This document shows, piece by piece, positions 32,975 through 42,023 of a stretch of DNA of 64,000 nucleotides. Made by a program: the position numbers and the translations under genes. The notes under the pieces were generated by a model that did no database searches, had not been told where the DNA came from, and worked only from the letters and a program-made list of their open reading frames with translations. This DNA comes from Pseudanabaena sp. PCC 6802 (GTDB lineage: Bacteria; Cyanobacteriota; Cyanobacteriia; Pseudanabaenales; Pseudanabaenaceae): contig NZ_KB235914.1 of assembly GCF_000332175.1 (NCBI RefSeq), forward strand, positions 2,352,868 through 2,416,867, read 5' to 3'. How positions within the stretch are numbered: position 1 is the first letter of the stretch; each line of letters opens with the position of its first letter.

Positions 32975-34279
32975 GTGCGTGTGAGTGAGATCGCAATTAA
33001 CGTAAATCGTGTTTCAAAGTGCTTTAAACAGTACGCCCATCCAGTCGATCGCCTTAAGGAAATCGTATTTCCGCGACGTGGAAGAGCCAAGGATTTTTGG
33101 GCACTGAACGATATTAATCTGGAAATCCCCAGGGGACAAACTCTGGGCATTATCGGGCAGAATGGGTCTGGCAAAAGTACGCTGCTGCAAATAATTGCGG
33201 GGACTTTAACGCCAACTAATGGTAGCGTGCAGGTAAACGGGCGCATCTCCGCTTTGCTGGAGTTAGGCAGCGGGTTTAATCCGGAGTTTACGGGTCGCCA
33301 GAACGTATTTTTTAACGGTCGCCTGTTGGGGCTATCCCAGTCGGAGATCGCAGCCAGGTTCGAGGATATCGTGAAGTTTGCTGATATCGGTGACTTTATC
33401 GACCAGCCCGTCAAAACCTACTCCAGCGGTATGTTTGTGCGCTTGGCTTTTGCCGTGGCGGTGAACGTCGAACCTGAAATTTTAATCGTTGATGAAGCCT
33501 TAGCCGTGGGCGACATTTTGTTTCAGCGCAAGTGCTTCAGCAAAATTGAGGAGCTAGCAAGTCAAGGCACGACCATTCTCTTCGTGTCCCACGACCTCAA
33601 TAGCATTCTGAACCTATGCGATCGCGCCATTATCATCGACCGCCACAAAATTATTTGCGACGACAAACCTCATCCGGCGGTGCTTGCCTATAGTACGCTG
33701 ATGGCGCAGCGAGAGGCTGCCAGCGAAGAATTTCAGAATCGTAAGTTCCGACACGAAGCCAAGCCATCCGCATCCGGTGAATCTGTGGGTGAATCTCGCA
33801 TTGGCGTTGGTGGGGCAGAACTGCTTGATGTGGAGTTGGTGGACGAGCAAGGGCGATCGGTGCAAACTGCCAAATGCGGCGAGCGGCTGATCGTGCGCTC
33901 TACCATTCGGTTTTATGAAGATATTGCTTCGCCCATTTCTGGTTTTAAAATTAAGACCCTGAATGGCATTGCCGTAGTCGGTCACAGCACCTACGGTACG
34001 CCGCAGAGTTTACCGGCGGTGCCCGCTGGTACGGTTATGACTCTAGAGTTTGGCTGGAACTGCTATCTCGCGCCCGGCAACTACACCGTCACCGCTGGGG
34101 TATCGGAGACCCGCGCCGACCAAAAAATTGTCGCTCTAGACCGTCGTCGAGATATTTTGCCCCTCACCGTAATAGGTTCTCAATCCTCCTATGGTCTGCT
34201 GGCTTTACCCGTTGACATTGACTATACCTGCGACTGGATCCGCACATCTGAACCTAAGGTATTGCAAACAACAAAGTAA
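32975..34279 (+). CDS. Wzt/TagH-type polysaccharide ABC transporter ATPase with C-terminal sugar-binding domain
   Basis: 434 residues, GTG start at 32975 (a second GTG at 32981). Walker A GQNGSGKS (near 63), signature TYSSGMFVRLAFAVAV (near 150), Walker B EILIVDEALAVGD and HDLNS switch. Residues 15-40 (FKQYAHPVDRLKEIVFPRRGRAKDFWALNDINLEIPRGQ) are typical of O-antigen and teichoic-acid exporters. Residues 265-434 form a beta-sandwich Wzt-C-like domain that recognises a capped glycan end. The permease partner is not next to it. Followed after 6 bp by the sulfotransferase gene, so an operon. Confidence 0.92.
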   Translation: MRVSEIAINVNRVSKCFKQYAHPVDRLKEIVFPRRGRAKDFWALNDINLEIPRGQTLGIIGQNGSGKSTLLQIIAGTLTPTNGSVQVNGRISALLELGSGFNPEFTGRQNVFFNGRLLGLSQSEIAARFEDIVKFADIGDFIDQPVKTYSSGMFVRLAFAVAVNVEPEILIVDEALAVGDILFQRKCFSKIEELASQGTTILFVSHDLNSILNLCDRAIIIDRHKIICDDKPHPAVLAYSTLMAQREAASEEFQNRKFRHEAKPSASGESVGESRIGVGGAELLDVELVDEQGRSVQTAKCGERLIVRSTIRFYEDIASPISGFKIKTLNGIAVVGHSTYGTPQSLPAVPAGTVMTLEFGWNCYLAPGNYTVTAGVSETRADQKIVALDRRRDILPLTVIGSQSSYGLLALPVDIDYTCDWIRTSEPKVLQTTK

Positions 34280-34285
34280 TCCATA

Positions 34286-36109
34286 ATGCCGAATTTTTCC
34301 GCAAGCCAGACAATGCATGGATTGTCGCCGCTAATTATTACTGGGATGCATCGTTCTGGCACCTCGCTCACGGCTTCCTTTTTGCAAACTCTGGGAGTTA
34401 ACGTGGGCGATCGCCTCTACGCAGCAGATCGAGCCAACCAAAAAGGTTACTTTGAGGATGTCGATTTTCTGGAGTTTCAGCGACAAGTTTTGCAAGCTTC
34501 CTGCAATCCCAACGAGCCGGGCTGGCCAGACTGGGGCTGGACAGAAAGCGAACAGTTAAATAAGGAAAATTTTGCTAATTATACGCAGGCTGCCCAAGCG
34601 TTGATTGCCACTAGAGCCAATAGTCAAACCCTTTGGGGTTGGAAAGATCCGCGCACTAGCCTCATGCTCGATTTTTGGCACGATCTGCTTCCCCAAGCCC
34701 GTTATCTTCTTGTCTATCGATTCCCGTGGGATGTGGCAGATTCAATTCTGCGGCTGAACGAACCAATTTTCCAGGAGCATCCCGACTATGCCATCCGAAC
34801 ATGGCGATTTTACAATCAGCAACTCCTCGACTTTTACACTCGACATCGCGATGCTTGCCTTTTAGTCAGCGTGAATGGCTTCTTGAAAGATCCATCTCGA
34901 TTAGTCAAGTTGGTGCAAAATAGATTTTCTCTGGCGTTAAATGCTAGCAACCCGCTCGACTCCCAGAATTCGGAGCATGCGATCGCAGATATCTATGACG
35001 AGAAACTTTTTGGTAGCCTCGATTGGGAGCATCCCTTAGTGAAGTTGGTGTCGCAGGTAGCACCGGAATGCACGTCTCTACTGGAGGAGCTAGATCGAGC
35101 AGCCGATCTACCCAACTCTTTGCCTTTCCAAGGGATAGAGGAATCGATTCTCGCTTCTGTATTGCGATTGCAGCAAATCACAACGCAAAGCAAAACGCAA
35201 CCCAAAACGGCAAAGTTGCCATCAGGGATACAATGCGCTACGCTTACGTCTACTGAAGATGTCAATTCAGATGCAGGTGTAGTTATGTCCATGACAAATA
35301 ACGAACAGCTCGCGAGCGATCGCCCTGCCATGGAGCGATCGCCAGAACTACAAGCTTTGTTAGCCTCTCCGCCAAAGCTGCACAAAGACCGCATGGGTAA
35401 CCTGGTTTCCTATCAAGCCTGTGAGGAAGTGCTTGACTTCATCGATCGTCATGTCACAAAGGACTCCAGAACCCTAGAAACCGGAGCGGGAATCAGTACG
35501 ATTCTGTTTGCGATCGAGGGTAGCGAACATACCTGTATTGCACCCGGACAAGGACAATTCGATCGCATTCGACAGTATTGTGCCGATCGCCAGATTTCGA
35601 CCGATCGGATTGATTTTCAGTGCCATAGTTCCGAACATGTGTTACCACAGCTAAATACTCTCCCTTTAGATTTAGTTTTGATTGATGGCTGTCATGGGTT
35701 TCCAATTCCATTTATTGATTGGTTTTATGCCACATCACACCTCAAGAAAGATGGCATCCTCATAGTAGATGATACGCAGTTGTGGACGGGTATGGTTCTG
35801 AAGGAGTACCTACTTTCAGAACCGGAGTGGGAGCTAGTGCAGGATATTAATCCTCGGGCGGTAATTTTTAGAAAACTGCAAGCAACCATCCCCACTAAGG
35901 AGTGGGATCGGCAGCCATACGTCCAGTTGGCAGAATCGTTATTCCAGCAAAAAATACTCATGGAAGAGCGATTTGCGCGCGAGGAAATCCAAATAAATCA
36001 AGAGTTACACAGGCTGCAAAATGAGATTGAAGCGATAAAAACTTCTAAATTTTGGAAACTGCGGGAAGCATGGTTTGCCGTGAAGCGATCGCTCAAACTA
36101 TCGGACTAG
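34286..36109 (+). CDS. Sulfotransferase-methyltransferase fusion protein
   Basis: 607 residues with two enzymatic parts. Residues 16-270: sulfotransferase fold with the 5'-phosphosulfate loop LIITGMHRSGTSLTASF (near 17-33) and a second site GWKDPRTSLML. Residues about 385-545: class I SAM methyltransferase-like, with TLETGAGISTILFAI (glycine-rich motif I near 397) and LDLVLIDGCHGFPIPFIDW (acidic motif near 463). Residues 555-607: helical coiled coil ending TSKFWKLREAWFAVKRS. It presumably modifies a polysaccharide exported with the Wzt-like ATPase; enzyme activities are inferred from motifs. Confidence 0.82.
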   Translation: MPNFSASQTMHGLSPLIITGMHRSGTSLTASFLQTLGVNVGDRLYAADRANQKGYFEDVDFLEFQRQVLQASCNPNEPGWPDWGWTESEQLNKENFANYTQAAQALIATRANSQTLWGWKDPRTSLMLDFWHDLLPQARYLLVYRFPWDVADSILRLNEPIFQEHPDYAIRTWRFYNQQLLDFYTRHRDACLLVSVNGFLKDPSRLVKLVQNRFSLALNASNPLDSQNSEHAIADIYDEKLFGSLDWEHPLVKLVSQVAPECTSLLEELDRAADLPNSLPFQGIEESILASVLRLQQITTQSKTQPKTAKLPSGIQCATLTSTEDVNSDAGVVMSMTNNEQLASDRPAMERSPELQALLASPPKLHKDRMGNLVSYQACEEVLDFIDRHVTKDSRTLETGAGISTILFAIEGSEHTCIAPGQGQFDRIRQYCADRQISTDRIDFQCHSSEHVLPQLNTLPLDLVLIDGCHGFPIPFIDWFYATSHLKKDGILIVDDTQLWTGMVLKEYLLSEPEWELVQDINPRAVIFRKLQATIPTKEWDRQPYVQLAESLFQQKILMEERFAREEIQINQELHRLQNEIEAIKTSKFWKLREAWFAVKRSLKLSD

Positions 36110-36131
36110 CATATCATTTCGGATTGCTATA

Positions 36132-36350
36132 TTACTCGTGTTCCTTAAGTGCTTCCAGAGAGACCAGTTGTGGCCACAGCAATAGGAAAAATCCCATCCA
36201 CGCCAGTATGGGGAGCGCTACTAGAATTGAGATCCAGATTGTCTCAAACAATAACCAGCTACCCAAGATAATCGCGACACCAGTCAAGAGAATCGACCAA
36301 GGTTGGCACCACCAGGGCTTGTAATTCCAAGGATTATCAGGCTTTTCCAC
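36132..36350 (-). CDS. DUF6737 family small membrane protein
   Basis: 72 residues. N-terminal NPWNYKPWWCQPWSILLTG is the diagnostic motif of a small family found in cyanobacteria, followed by two hydrophobic helices (LLTGVAIILGSWLLF and ISILVALPILAWMGFFLLLWP). No signal peptide and no known function. Convergent with the sulfotransferase fusion gene, 22 bp apart; no terminator hairpin was found in the gap. Confidence 0.78.
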   Translation of the reverse strand: MEKPDNPWNYKPWWCQPWSILLTGVAIILGSWLLFETIWISILVALPILAWMGFFLLLWPQLVSLEALKEHE

Positions 36351-36377
36351 GTGTTTTTTAACTTAAGCTCTAATATC

Positions 36378-36472
36378 TATAGCCGTAAACAGATCGGTTA
36401 TTACAGAGTGGGGGGGCTGCGCCCCATGCAGGGGTGGAACCCCTGCACCCCGTCCTGAGACTATTGGCTATA
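36378..36472. mobile_element. Miniature inverted-repeat element, type 2, inverted copy
   Basis: 95 bp from TATAGCCGTAAACAG to ATTGGCTATA, the reverse of the copies at 25391 and 45202. Interior GCAGGGGTGGAACCCCTGC is shared exactly. It lies 7 bp from the stop codon of the TrpD2-like gene and 27 bp from the start of the DUF6737 gene. Confidence 0.82.
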
Positions 36473-36479
36473 GCTATAA

Positions 36480-37529
36480 TTACGTAATTACCATATCAGC
36501 TTGCAGGGAAACAGCACGTTGAATCTGCTGGAGCTTTTGCAAAACTTTACCGTTATTTAGTAACTCGGTCGCGATCGCGATGCCCTCCTTGATGTCGGCA
36601 CATAAACCAAACCGATACAGATAAAAACCGCCATTCCAAATGGCAGAGTTGCTTAACTCAGTTGGCTTACCCTCCAACACCGCCATGATATCCGTCACCA
36701 GTTGCTCTGTAGGTGATAGCGGGACTTCATTGGAAGTAAAGCCGTAGTCTCGCGCCGCAAAGATCGCGCGATCGCAACCAAATCCTACGATTGCGACGCG
36801 ACCGCGTGGCAGATCGCAACTCCCTTCCGAGCCTTTCACAGTTGTAAATAGCTCCACACCACGCATGGCAAAAGCTTCTCGCATCACAATTTCGGTAGGT
36901 GGATGTACGAAGCCGCAGACGGAGTGAGATTTCCCTTGATAGGGCGACCACATCAACTCTAGGGTAGCAAAAGGGGGACGCTTACCGATCTGATCGCGAT
37001 AGGTCACAATATCGTGGGCTAGGGGAAAATGCTTTGGTAAATAGATAAATCCCAGGCTAGTTTCCGCTAACACATTGCGAACCTTTGTTAAAGACAACTG
37101 CGACCATTGCACGCCCAAAGCTTGCCAAATATCGATCAGCGGTACCCCCTCTTTGGTAGGCATCCGATCGCCACCGTGCATAATCGTGGGACAGTTAGAC
37201 GCAGCCAGAATTAAAGCCGTAAGCGGACTAATTGGTGCCGTGCGCGATCGCCCATCATAGGGCGACCCTAAAATTGCCACAGGTAGGTCGAAATCAATCG
37301 GCTCCAGTTGCGGCCCTAAGCGATCGTAGGCATCCAACATGCCCGCCATCTCTTCTGAAGTGGGGCGCTTAATGCGATGAGCGATCATAAATGCTCCAAT
37401 TTGGGCGGGCGTGGCCTCCTGCGTCAAAATCATGCAGGTGGCATCCCGCGCCTCCTCGCGCGTTAAATTTTTACCAGTGTGTGTACCGCTCCCTATTTTG
37501 CGCAGCAGGGTTCTAAAAGCATTACTCAT
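36480..37529 (-). CDS. TrpD2-like anthranilate phosphoribosyltransferase family protein
   Basis: 349 residues, glycosyltransferase family 3 fold. N-terminal helical domain (LTREEARDATCMILTQEATPAQIGAFMIAHRIKRPTSEEMAGMLDAY) and the phosphoribosyl domain are clear. The PRPP loop of real TrpD (GTGGD) is replaced by LGSPYDGRSRT, and the second loop reads IMHGGDRMPTKEGV. This pattern is typical of TrpD2/YbiB-type proteins, several of which bind nucleic acids and have no demonstrated TrpD activity. So a role in tryptophan synthesis is unlikely. Same strand as the NtcB-like gene upstream. Confidence 0.85.
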   Translation of the reverse strand: MSNAFRTLLRKIGSGTHTGKNLTREEARDATCMILTQEATPAQIGAFMIAHRIKRPTSEEMAGMLDAYDRLGPQLEPIDFDLPVAILGSPYDGRSRTAPISPLTALILAASNCPTIMHGGDRMPTKEGVPLIDIWQALGVQWSQLSLTKVRNVLAETSLGFIYLPKHFPLAHDIVTYRDQIGKRPPFATLELMWSPYQGKSHSVCGFVHPPTEIVMREAFAMRGVELFTTVKGSEGSCDLPRGRVAIVGFGCDRAIFAARDYGFTSNEVPLSPTEQLVTDIMAVLEGKPTELSNSAIWNGGFYLYRFGLCADIKEGIAIATELLNNGKVLQKLQQIQRAVSLQADMVIT

Positions 37530-37607
37530 AGTCAGCCAGTTTAATACATTCCAGCCCCATCACCCAATCCCCATTACCCATCACCCAACCATCAATCCTC
37601 GGGAAGG

Positions 37608-37667
37608 GTTTAGCATTTGTTCGATCGTCTTTGCCTCAAACCAAAGAATTCATGACAAATGCTAAAC
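37608..37667. repeat. Long-loop inverted repeat between ntcB-like and trpD2-like genes
   Basis: GTTTAGCATTTGT (37608-37620) pairs perfectly with ACAAATGCTAAAC (37655-37667); the loop is 34 nt and contains CGATCG. The motif CATCACCCAA occurs three times nearby (about 37558, 37580, 37683). It may be part of a short mobile repeat, and it follows the minus-strand NtcB-like stop codon at 37685. Confidence 0.6.
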
Positions 37668-37684
37668 TCCTGCGGCATCTCTCA

Positions 37685-38611
37685 TCACCCAACCCCCAAT
37701 TCCTTCTTCTCTGAAACCTGTGGCGGGATTAATTCGCAAACTAATTTGCGGAAATGCCTAATGGGGGGAACTTGCAGGCGATCGCTGGTCGTTACCAATG
37801 CCACCTGGCGGGTTAGTTGTGGCGCGACTAACGGACGCACTGCCAGCATAGGATCTGTGGAGGCTTCTTGGAGGGCAGTTTGCGGCAAGAGTGCTACTAG
37901 ATTTCCTTGTCTTACCACACCGCGAAAGGCATCTAGAGAATTTAGCTCCAGCGCTGAGTTGAGCTTTAAACCTTGCACTCTAAACTGATCCTGGACTAGC
38001 CTCTGGATGCCATATCCGTCTTTAAACACTACCTGGGGATACATGGCTAGATCCGTCCAGGGCACGGCTGTATATCTAGCGAGGGGATGCTCGGCAGACA
38101 TCAGCACCTGGATTGTCTCCTCATATAGCAGATCCACGATCGTTTCAGGACTGGCTGTCAGGAAGCGATTGTTCATAACGATCGCCAGGTCGATCAATCC
38201 ATCTTTGAGGACTTTAATGGCGCGATCGCTACCTAAAGTTGTAGCTCGCACCTGTACCTGGCTAAAATCCTGGCAAAAGCGTTGCAGCACCCTGGGCAAC
38301 CGGTAGGCACACACAGAGGGGATAGCCGCAATACACAACTCAGGTTGCTTGCCTGCCAACAGATCGGAGATTTCCTGGGTTGCCGATTGCCATTCCTGAC
38401 AAATACGGCGCGCTCTACCAATAAAGCGATCGCCCGCTACGGTCAGCTTGGCCTGAGCGTGACGGTGCAGCAACTGCACGCCAAGATCGGCTTCTAGGGC
38501 CTGCACTTGTCTGCTGATCGTAGATTGGGTAACTCCACATTTCTGGGCTGCCTGCTGAAAGTTACCCGTTTCAGCAACTGCCATAAAAGCCTGCAACTGC
38601 TCTAAACGCAT
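37685..38611 (-). CDS. ntcB: LysR-type regulator, NtcB-like
   Basis: 308 residues. N-terminal LysR helix-turn-helix MRLEQLQAFMAVAETGNFQQAAQKCGVTQSTISRQVQALEADLGVQLLHR, with the AQKCGVTQSTISRQ recognition helix. The co-inducer domain reads PSVCAYRLPRVLQRFCQDF, LGSDRAIKVLKDGLIDLAIVMNNRFL and VVFKDGYGIQRLVQD. These segments match cyanobacterial NtcB, the nitrite-responsive activator of nitrate assimilation genes. No nir/nrt genes are in this window, so the assignment rests on sequence recall. Confidence 0.75.
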   Translation of the reverse strand: MRLEQLQAFMAVAETGNFQQAAQKCGVTQSTISRQVQALEADLGVQLLHRHAQAKLTVAGDRFIGRARRICQEWQSATQEISDLLAGKQPELCIAAIPSVCAYRLPRVLQRFCQDFSQVQVRATTLGSDRAIKVLKDGLIDLAIVMNNRFLTASPETIVDLLYEETIQVLMSAEHPLARYTAVPWTDLAMYPQVVFKDGYGIQRLVQDQFRVQGLKLNSALELNSLDAFRGVVRQGNLVALLPQTALQEASTDPMLAVRPLVAPQLTRQVALVTTSDRLQVPPIRHFRKLVCELIPPQVSEKKELGVG

Positions 38612-38626
38612 AGACTATCCTGTATC

Positions 38627-38643
38627 CGTATGAGGAAAATACG
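38627..38643 (-). promoter_or_regulatory. Candidate LysR-type dyad upstream of the NtcB-like gene
   Basis: CGTAT (38627-38631) and ATACG (38639-38643) form an exact 5-bp dyad around 7 central bases, 15 bp ahead of the start codon. The T/A dyad with about 11 bases between fits the T-N11-A form of LysR sites, and suggests autoregulation. The GTA and TAC within it are separated by 9 bases, so it is not a correct NtcA site. Confidence 0.4.
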
Positions 38644-39056
38644 ATATTTCGCCAATACATTCAGTAGAAATTGATACGGTTCCGTGGATTTCGGTTGCGA
38701 AGGAATATGAATTTAATAACGCCAAAATCTCTGTAGGGGGGCAGGTTTTGCCAAAGTCTATTGGCAAGAACTGATTAAACCTCATCCAAACTTGCCCCTA
38801 CCTCGGGAAATTACATCTTATTTAAAGGACGATCCTAATTAGGAACTTGTCTGAAGCTGAAGATCTTGGAATCCTCACCCCTACTCACCCCTAACCCTTC
38901 AGAGGAGAAGAGAGTCGCAGCCCCGTTGCGGCTCTAGATCGCTGGTAGTAGAACAGAATCTCTGGTAGGAATAATCACAATTTCGCAATACCTGCTAAAG
39001 TAGAGCAGATGCAAGCATCTGCGGTTCGATAGACTATCCAACTACCCCCGTTGCCC
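38644..39056. other. Intergenic region without a gene
   Basis: About 410 bp. Contains an imperfect inverted repeat GTAGGGG(GG)CAGGTTT (38734) and AAACTTGCCCCTAC (ends 38802), the form of a short intergenic repeat, and a small hairpin GTCGCAGCCCCGTTGCGGCTC near 38914. No reading frame of interest. Confidence 0.5.
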
Positions 39057-40811
39057 ATGAGTTCTTTACTACCTTTAGGCGTTGTCGTGCAGGGATCTTT
39101 GAGCCAAGGTTTAGAAGTGAGGCTCAATGCTGATGTCTCGGTAGAAGATATGCGGGTGGGAAAATTCTTAGTAGTGCAGGGTCGCCGCGCTCGCTTCTTT
39201 TGCATGCTTACTGACGTGACGCTCGGCACTTCTAGTCCTCGCATTTTGATGAATCCCCCTCAACCTAGCAATACTTTCCTAACGGAAGTGCTATCAGGAA
39301 CGGGAACGTTCGGCACGATAAACCTTACGCCAATGCTGATGTTTATTCCTTCCGATCCTCTGGATATCCTGGGGAGTAATTTAACCAGTAAGAAGGGCAA
39401 GCGCAAAAAATCGGGAGAATACAGCAGCGGTACGCATCCCGCAGGGAATCGCCTCAGCTCTGAAGATGCGAGTACGTTCAATTTGTTGCCCGTCAAAACC
39501 GTACCCAGCCACTTCAGTCAAGTATTCGATGCCATAGAGCGAGATTTTCGCATTGTATTCGGGTGGGAAGACGATCCGCACAAACGAAACTTTGCGATCG
39601 GGCAGCCTATAGATATGCCCGTGCCAATTTGTCTAGATTTAGACCGCTTTGTCGAACGCAGTAACGGCGTGTTTGGGAAGTCTGGAACTGGCAAGTCCTT
39701 CTTAACGCGCCTACTTTTGTCGGGCGTAATTCGCAAGCAGGCTGCGGTCAACCTTATCTTTGATATGCATTCCGAATATGGCTGGGAAGCTGCGATGGAG
39801 GGCAAGGCTTTCAGCACGGTCAAGGGATTGCGGCAATTATTTCCCGGGCAAGTGCAAATCTATACCCTCGATCCGGATTCCACATTGCGTCGGGGCGTTC
39901 GCGACGCGCAGGAACTCTATATCAGTTACGACCAGATCGAAGTGGAAGATCTAATGCTGATCAAAGACGAGCTAAACCTTTCCGAAGCTAGTCTCGAAAA
40001 TGCGATCATTCTGCGCAATGAATTCGGTAAAACCTGGATTACGCGGCTGTTGACCATGTCGAATACCGAGATCCAGGAATTTTGCGAACAAAAGATGGGG
40101 AGTAAGTCATCAATTATGGCCTTGCAGCGCAAGCTCACCCGCCTCGACGACATCAAATATATTCGTAATAGTTGTCACGAAAACTACATTAAAAAGATTC
40201 TCGATGCTATTGATGCCAAAAAACATGTCGTGATTGAGTTTGGCTCGCAGTCGAATTTGTTGGCTTATATGCTGGCAACAAATGTGATTACGCGCCGCAT
40301 TCACCAGGTTTACGTCCGCAAAGCCGAGCGCTTTCTGCAAACTAAAAATGTCTGCGATCGCCCCCAACAGCTAATGATTACGATCGAAGAAGCGCATCGC
40401 TTCCTTGCGCCAATGACAGCGAAGCAAACTATTTTTGGCACGATCGCCCGCGAGATGCGTAAATATTTCGTCACCTTACTGGTTGTCGATCAGCGTCCGT
40501 CTGGTATTGATAACGAAGTTATGTCCCAGATTGGCACCCGCATTACGGCATTGCTGAACGATGAGAAGGATATTGAAGCGATCTTTACCGGTGTAGCTGG
40601 TAGCGGCAACCTGCGATCGGTACTGGCAAAACTAGACTCAAAACAACAGGCATTGGTATTGGGACATGCCGTACCTATGCCTGTAGTCGTGCAGACGCGC
40701 CCCTATGACGAAACTTTCTACCGTGAAATTGGCGAAGTTTCCTGGGAAGAAATCTCCACCACTGAAGTTTTGCGCGTTGCTGAAGTTGCCAAGGCTGATT
40801 TGGGTTTTTAG
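39057..40811 (+). CDS. HerA-like ATPase/helicase (DUF87)
   Basis: 584 residues from ATG 39057; an upstream TTG at 39051 adds two residues. N-terminal HAS-barrel-like region (LLPLGVVVQGSLSQGLEVRLNADVSVEDMRVGKFLVV) and a RecA-like motor domain with Walker A GVFGKSGTGKSFLTRLLLSG (near 205), Walker B LMITIEEAHRFLAP (near 440) and the hexamer/arginine region VVDQRPSGIDNEVMSQIGTRI. HerA proteins translocate DNA with the NurA nuclease in archaea; no nurA gene is near. The DNA target in cyanobacteria is unknown. Confidence 0.85.
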   Translation: MSSLLPLGVVVQGSLSQGLEVRLNADVSVEDMRVGKFLVVQGRRARFFCMLTDVTLGTSSPRILMNPPQPSNTFLTEVLSGTGTFGTINLTPMLMFIPSDPLDILGSNLTSKKGKRKKSGEYSSGTHPAGNRLSSEDASTFNLLPVKTVPSHFSQVFDAIERDFRIVFGWEDDPHKRNFAIGQPIDMPVPICLDLDRFVERSNGVFGKSGTGKSFLTRLLLSGVIRKQAAVNLIFDMHSEYGWEAAMEGKAFSTVKGLRQLFPGQVQIYTLDPDSTLRRGVRDAQELYISYDQIEVEDLMLIKDELNLSEASLENAIILRNEFGKTWITRLLTMSNTEIQEFCEQKMGSKSSIMALQRKLTRLDDIKYIRNSCHENYIKKILDAIDAKKHVVIEFGSQSNLLAYMLATNVITRRIHQVYVRKAERFLQTKNVCDRPQQLMITIEEAHRFLAPMTAKQTIFGTIAREMRKYFVTLLVVDQRPSGIDNEVMSQIGTRITALLNDEKDIEAIFTGVAGSGNLRSVLAKLDSKQQALVLGHAVPMPVVVQTRPYDETFYREIGEVSWEEISTTEVLRVAEVAKADLGF

Positions 40812-41127
40812 CATTCTTATAGATAATATTTAGCACTACCTTCAAGCACCCAATATCTGCAAACGATTGACTTCGCAGGTTATTATATTTCTGTGAAATA
40901 TTGCAGCAGTCTGTGAGTAAGTGAGTATTATTGACTTACTGAAGTGCTTGCATGCCCCTTTTAAAAGCTAAGGGAATTGCAGTTAAATAATGTCCCAACC
41001 GTAGGATGTGTTAGGCATTAGCCGTAACACAGCGCGGGTATCTTATTTTCATGCAAGTCCCTAACTGCTAACTACTATATGCCATGGTATATAACCGTCT
41101 TGGTTCCGAGTACAGTCTTGAGCAATT
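40812..41127. other. Intergenic region without a gene
   Basis: About 315 bp. Holds an inverted repeat GTGTTAGGCATTAGCCGTAACAC (near 41006-41028, with mismatches) of a type common in cyanobacterial intergenic DNA and an AGTAAGT / ACTTACT pair near 40916. No gene is seen. Confidence 0.5.
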
Positions 41128-41565
41128 ATGCCTGTTGCAAAGAAAATTCAACTACAAGTTAAAACGGATCTCAACGCGCTGTCAGAAGTCCTGAGTTGGT
41201 TTAATCAGTTGCGTCAAGACTCAATGCCAAAAACAGATTGGCTTAAATGTCAAACTGCTCTAGCCGAAGCGTTTACCAATGCCGTGCGCCATGCCCACAA
41301 GGATTGTCCTCAAGAAACTCCAATTAATCTGGAGGCAGTTTTATTATCAAATAGTATCGAGATCAGAATTTGGGACTACGGCCCTCAGTTCGATCTGGAG
41401 TATGAAGTTTCAATTTTACCCAATGAGGTCGATGAAACTGCAACTGGCGGTAGGGGGTTGTACTTGCTCAAACAAATCGCAGACAAACTAAGCTATACGC
41501 GCGATCGCGATCGCAACTGCTTGCTATTGGTGAAGCAATATGCTCCGGGACTAGACATGGTTTAG
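41128..41565 (+). CDS. Anti-sigma regulatory factor, serine kinase type (RsbW-like)
   Basis: 145 residues, GHKL ATPase fold. N box KCQTALAEAFTNAVRHAHKD (near 48-65), G1 box IWDYGPQFDLE, G2/ATP lid GGRGLYLLKQIADKLSY. In Bacillus such kinases bind sigma factors and phosphorylate an STAS anti-anti-sigma. Neither a sigma factor nor an STAS protein is beside it, so the partner is unknown. No membrane segment. Confidence 0.9.
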   Translation: MPVAKKIQLQVKTDLNALSEVLSWFNQLRQDSMPKTDWLKCQTALAEAFTNAVRHAHKDCPQETPINLEAVLLSNSIEIRIWDYGPQFDLEYEVSILPNEVDETATGGRGLYLLKQIADKLSYTRDRDRNCLLLVKQYAPGLDMV

Positions 41566-41824
41566 GGCAGGCAAAACCCCGCTGAAGATAAAGCCGTTTA
41601 TGGGGCTTGAGGGCAATCAGATTTTGCACCCAATCAGCCCATAATTCCATGCCATATATCCATCGTTGCCCATAGAGTCCAAAGCTAAATTCGCTCTATC
41701 GCGGAGTTTTATCTCATCCCGATCGCTGTAAAAGCCTTCCATATCTGACTGTGGCTTTGGAATTGCTGGCAGGGGTAGAGGAAAGGAAGTGCGGGATGGG
41801 TTTGCGATCGCAGTGCGATCGCAC

Positions 41825-41978
41825 TATAGCGGTTTTCAGATCGGTGGTGAGCAGGGGGTTTGGGGGCGTTGCCCCCAAGAAGGGGAGGCAGGGCGGTCTT
41901 GGGGGTTCCCCGCTAGAGCCACTGCCGTGTGGAACCCACCCCATCAATAAAACCCGTTCTCAAGTGAAAACCGCTATA
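41825..41978. mobile_element. Miniature inverted-repeat element, type 1 long copy
   Basis: 154 bp from TATAGCGGTTTTCAG to TGAAAACCGCTATA, so the termini are exact inverted repeats of 14 bp. The inside carries GGGGGCGTTGCCCCC and an extra piece (about 45 bp) with GAGGCAGGGCGGTCTTGGG that is missing from the short copies at 6568 and 45087. It is inverted relative to 62583. It lies 45 bp before ccaA. Confidence 0.85.
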
Positions 41979-42023
41979 TTTAGTGAGACAATAAAGAGTC
42001 GGTAGAGTTCAGGGTGAAGCTGT

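Noticed and set aside
36480-37529. Tryptophan-pathway TrpD
   Set aside because: The PRPP-binding GTGGD loop is absent, so only the TrpD2-like family name is kept.
38628-38642. NtcA site upstream of the NtcB-like gene
   Set aside because: GTA and TAC are separated by 9 bases instead of 8 and the -10 spacing does not fit; the dyad fits a LysR site better.
39057-40811. HerA-NurA DNA end-resection or defence operon
   Set aside because: A HerA-like motor is present, but neither neighbour is a nuclease, so a HerA-nuclease system cannot be claimed.
41578-41750. Minus-strand reading frame between the anti-sigma gene and the miniature element
   Set aside because: Two frames give protein-like residues (for example MEGFYSDRDEIKLRDRANLA), but neither has a good start site or a known motif and both run into the anti-sigma gene or a stop.
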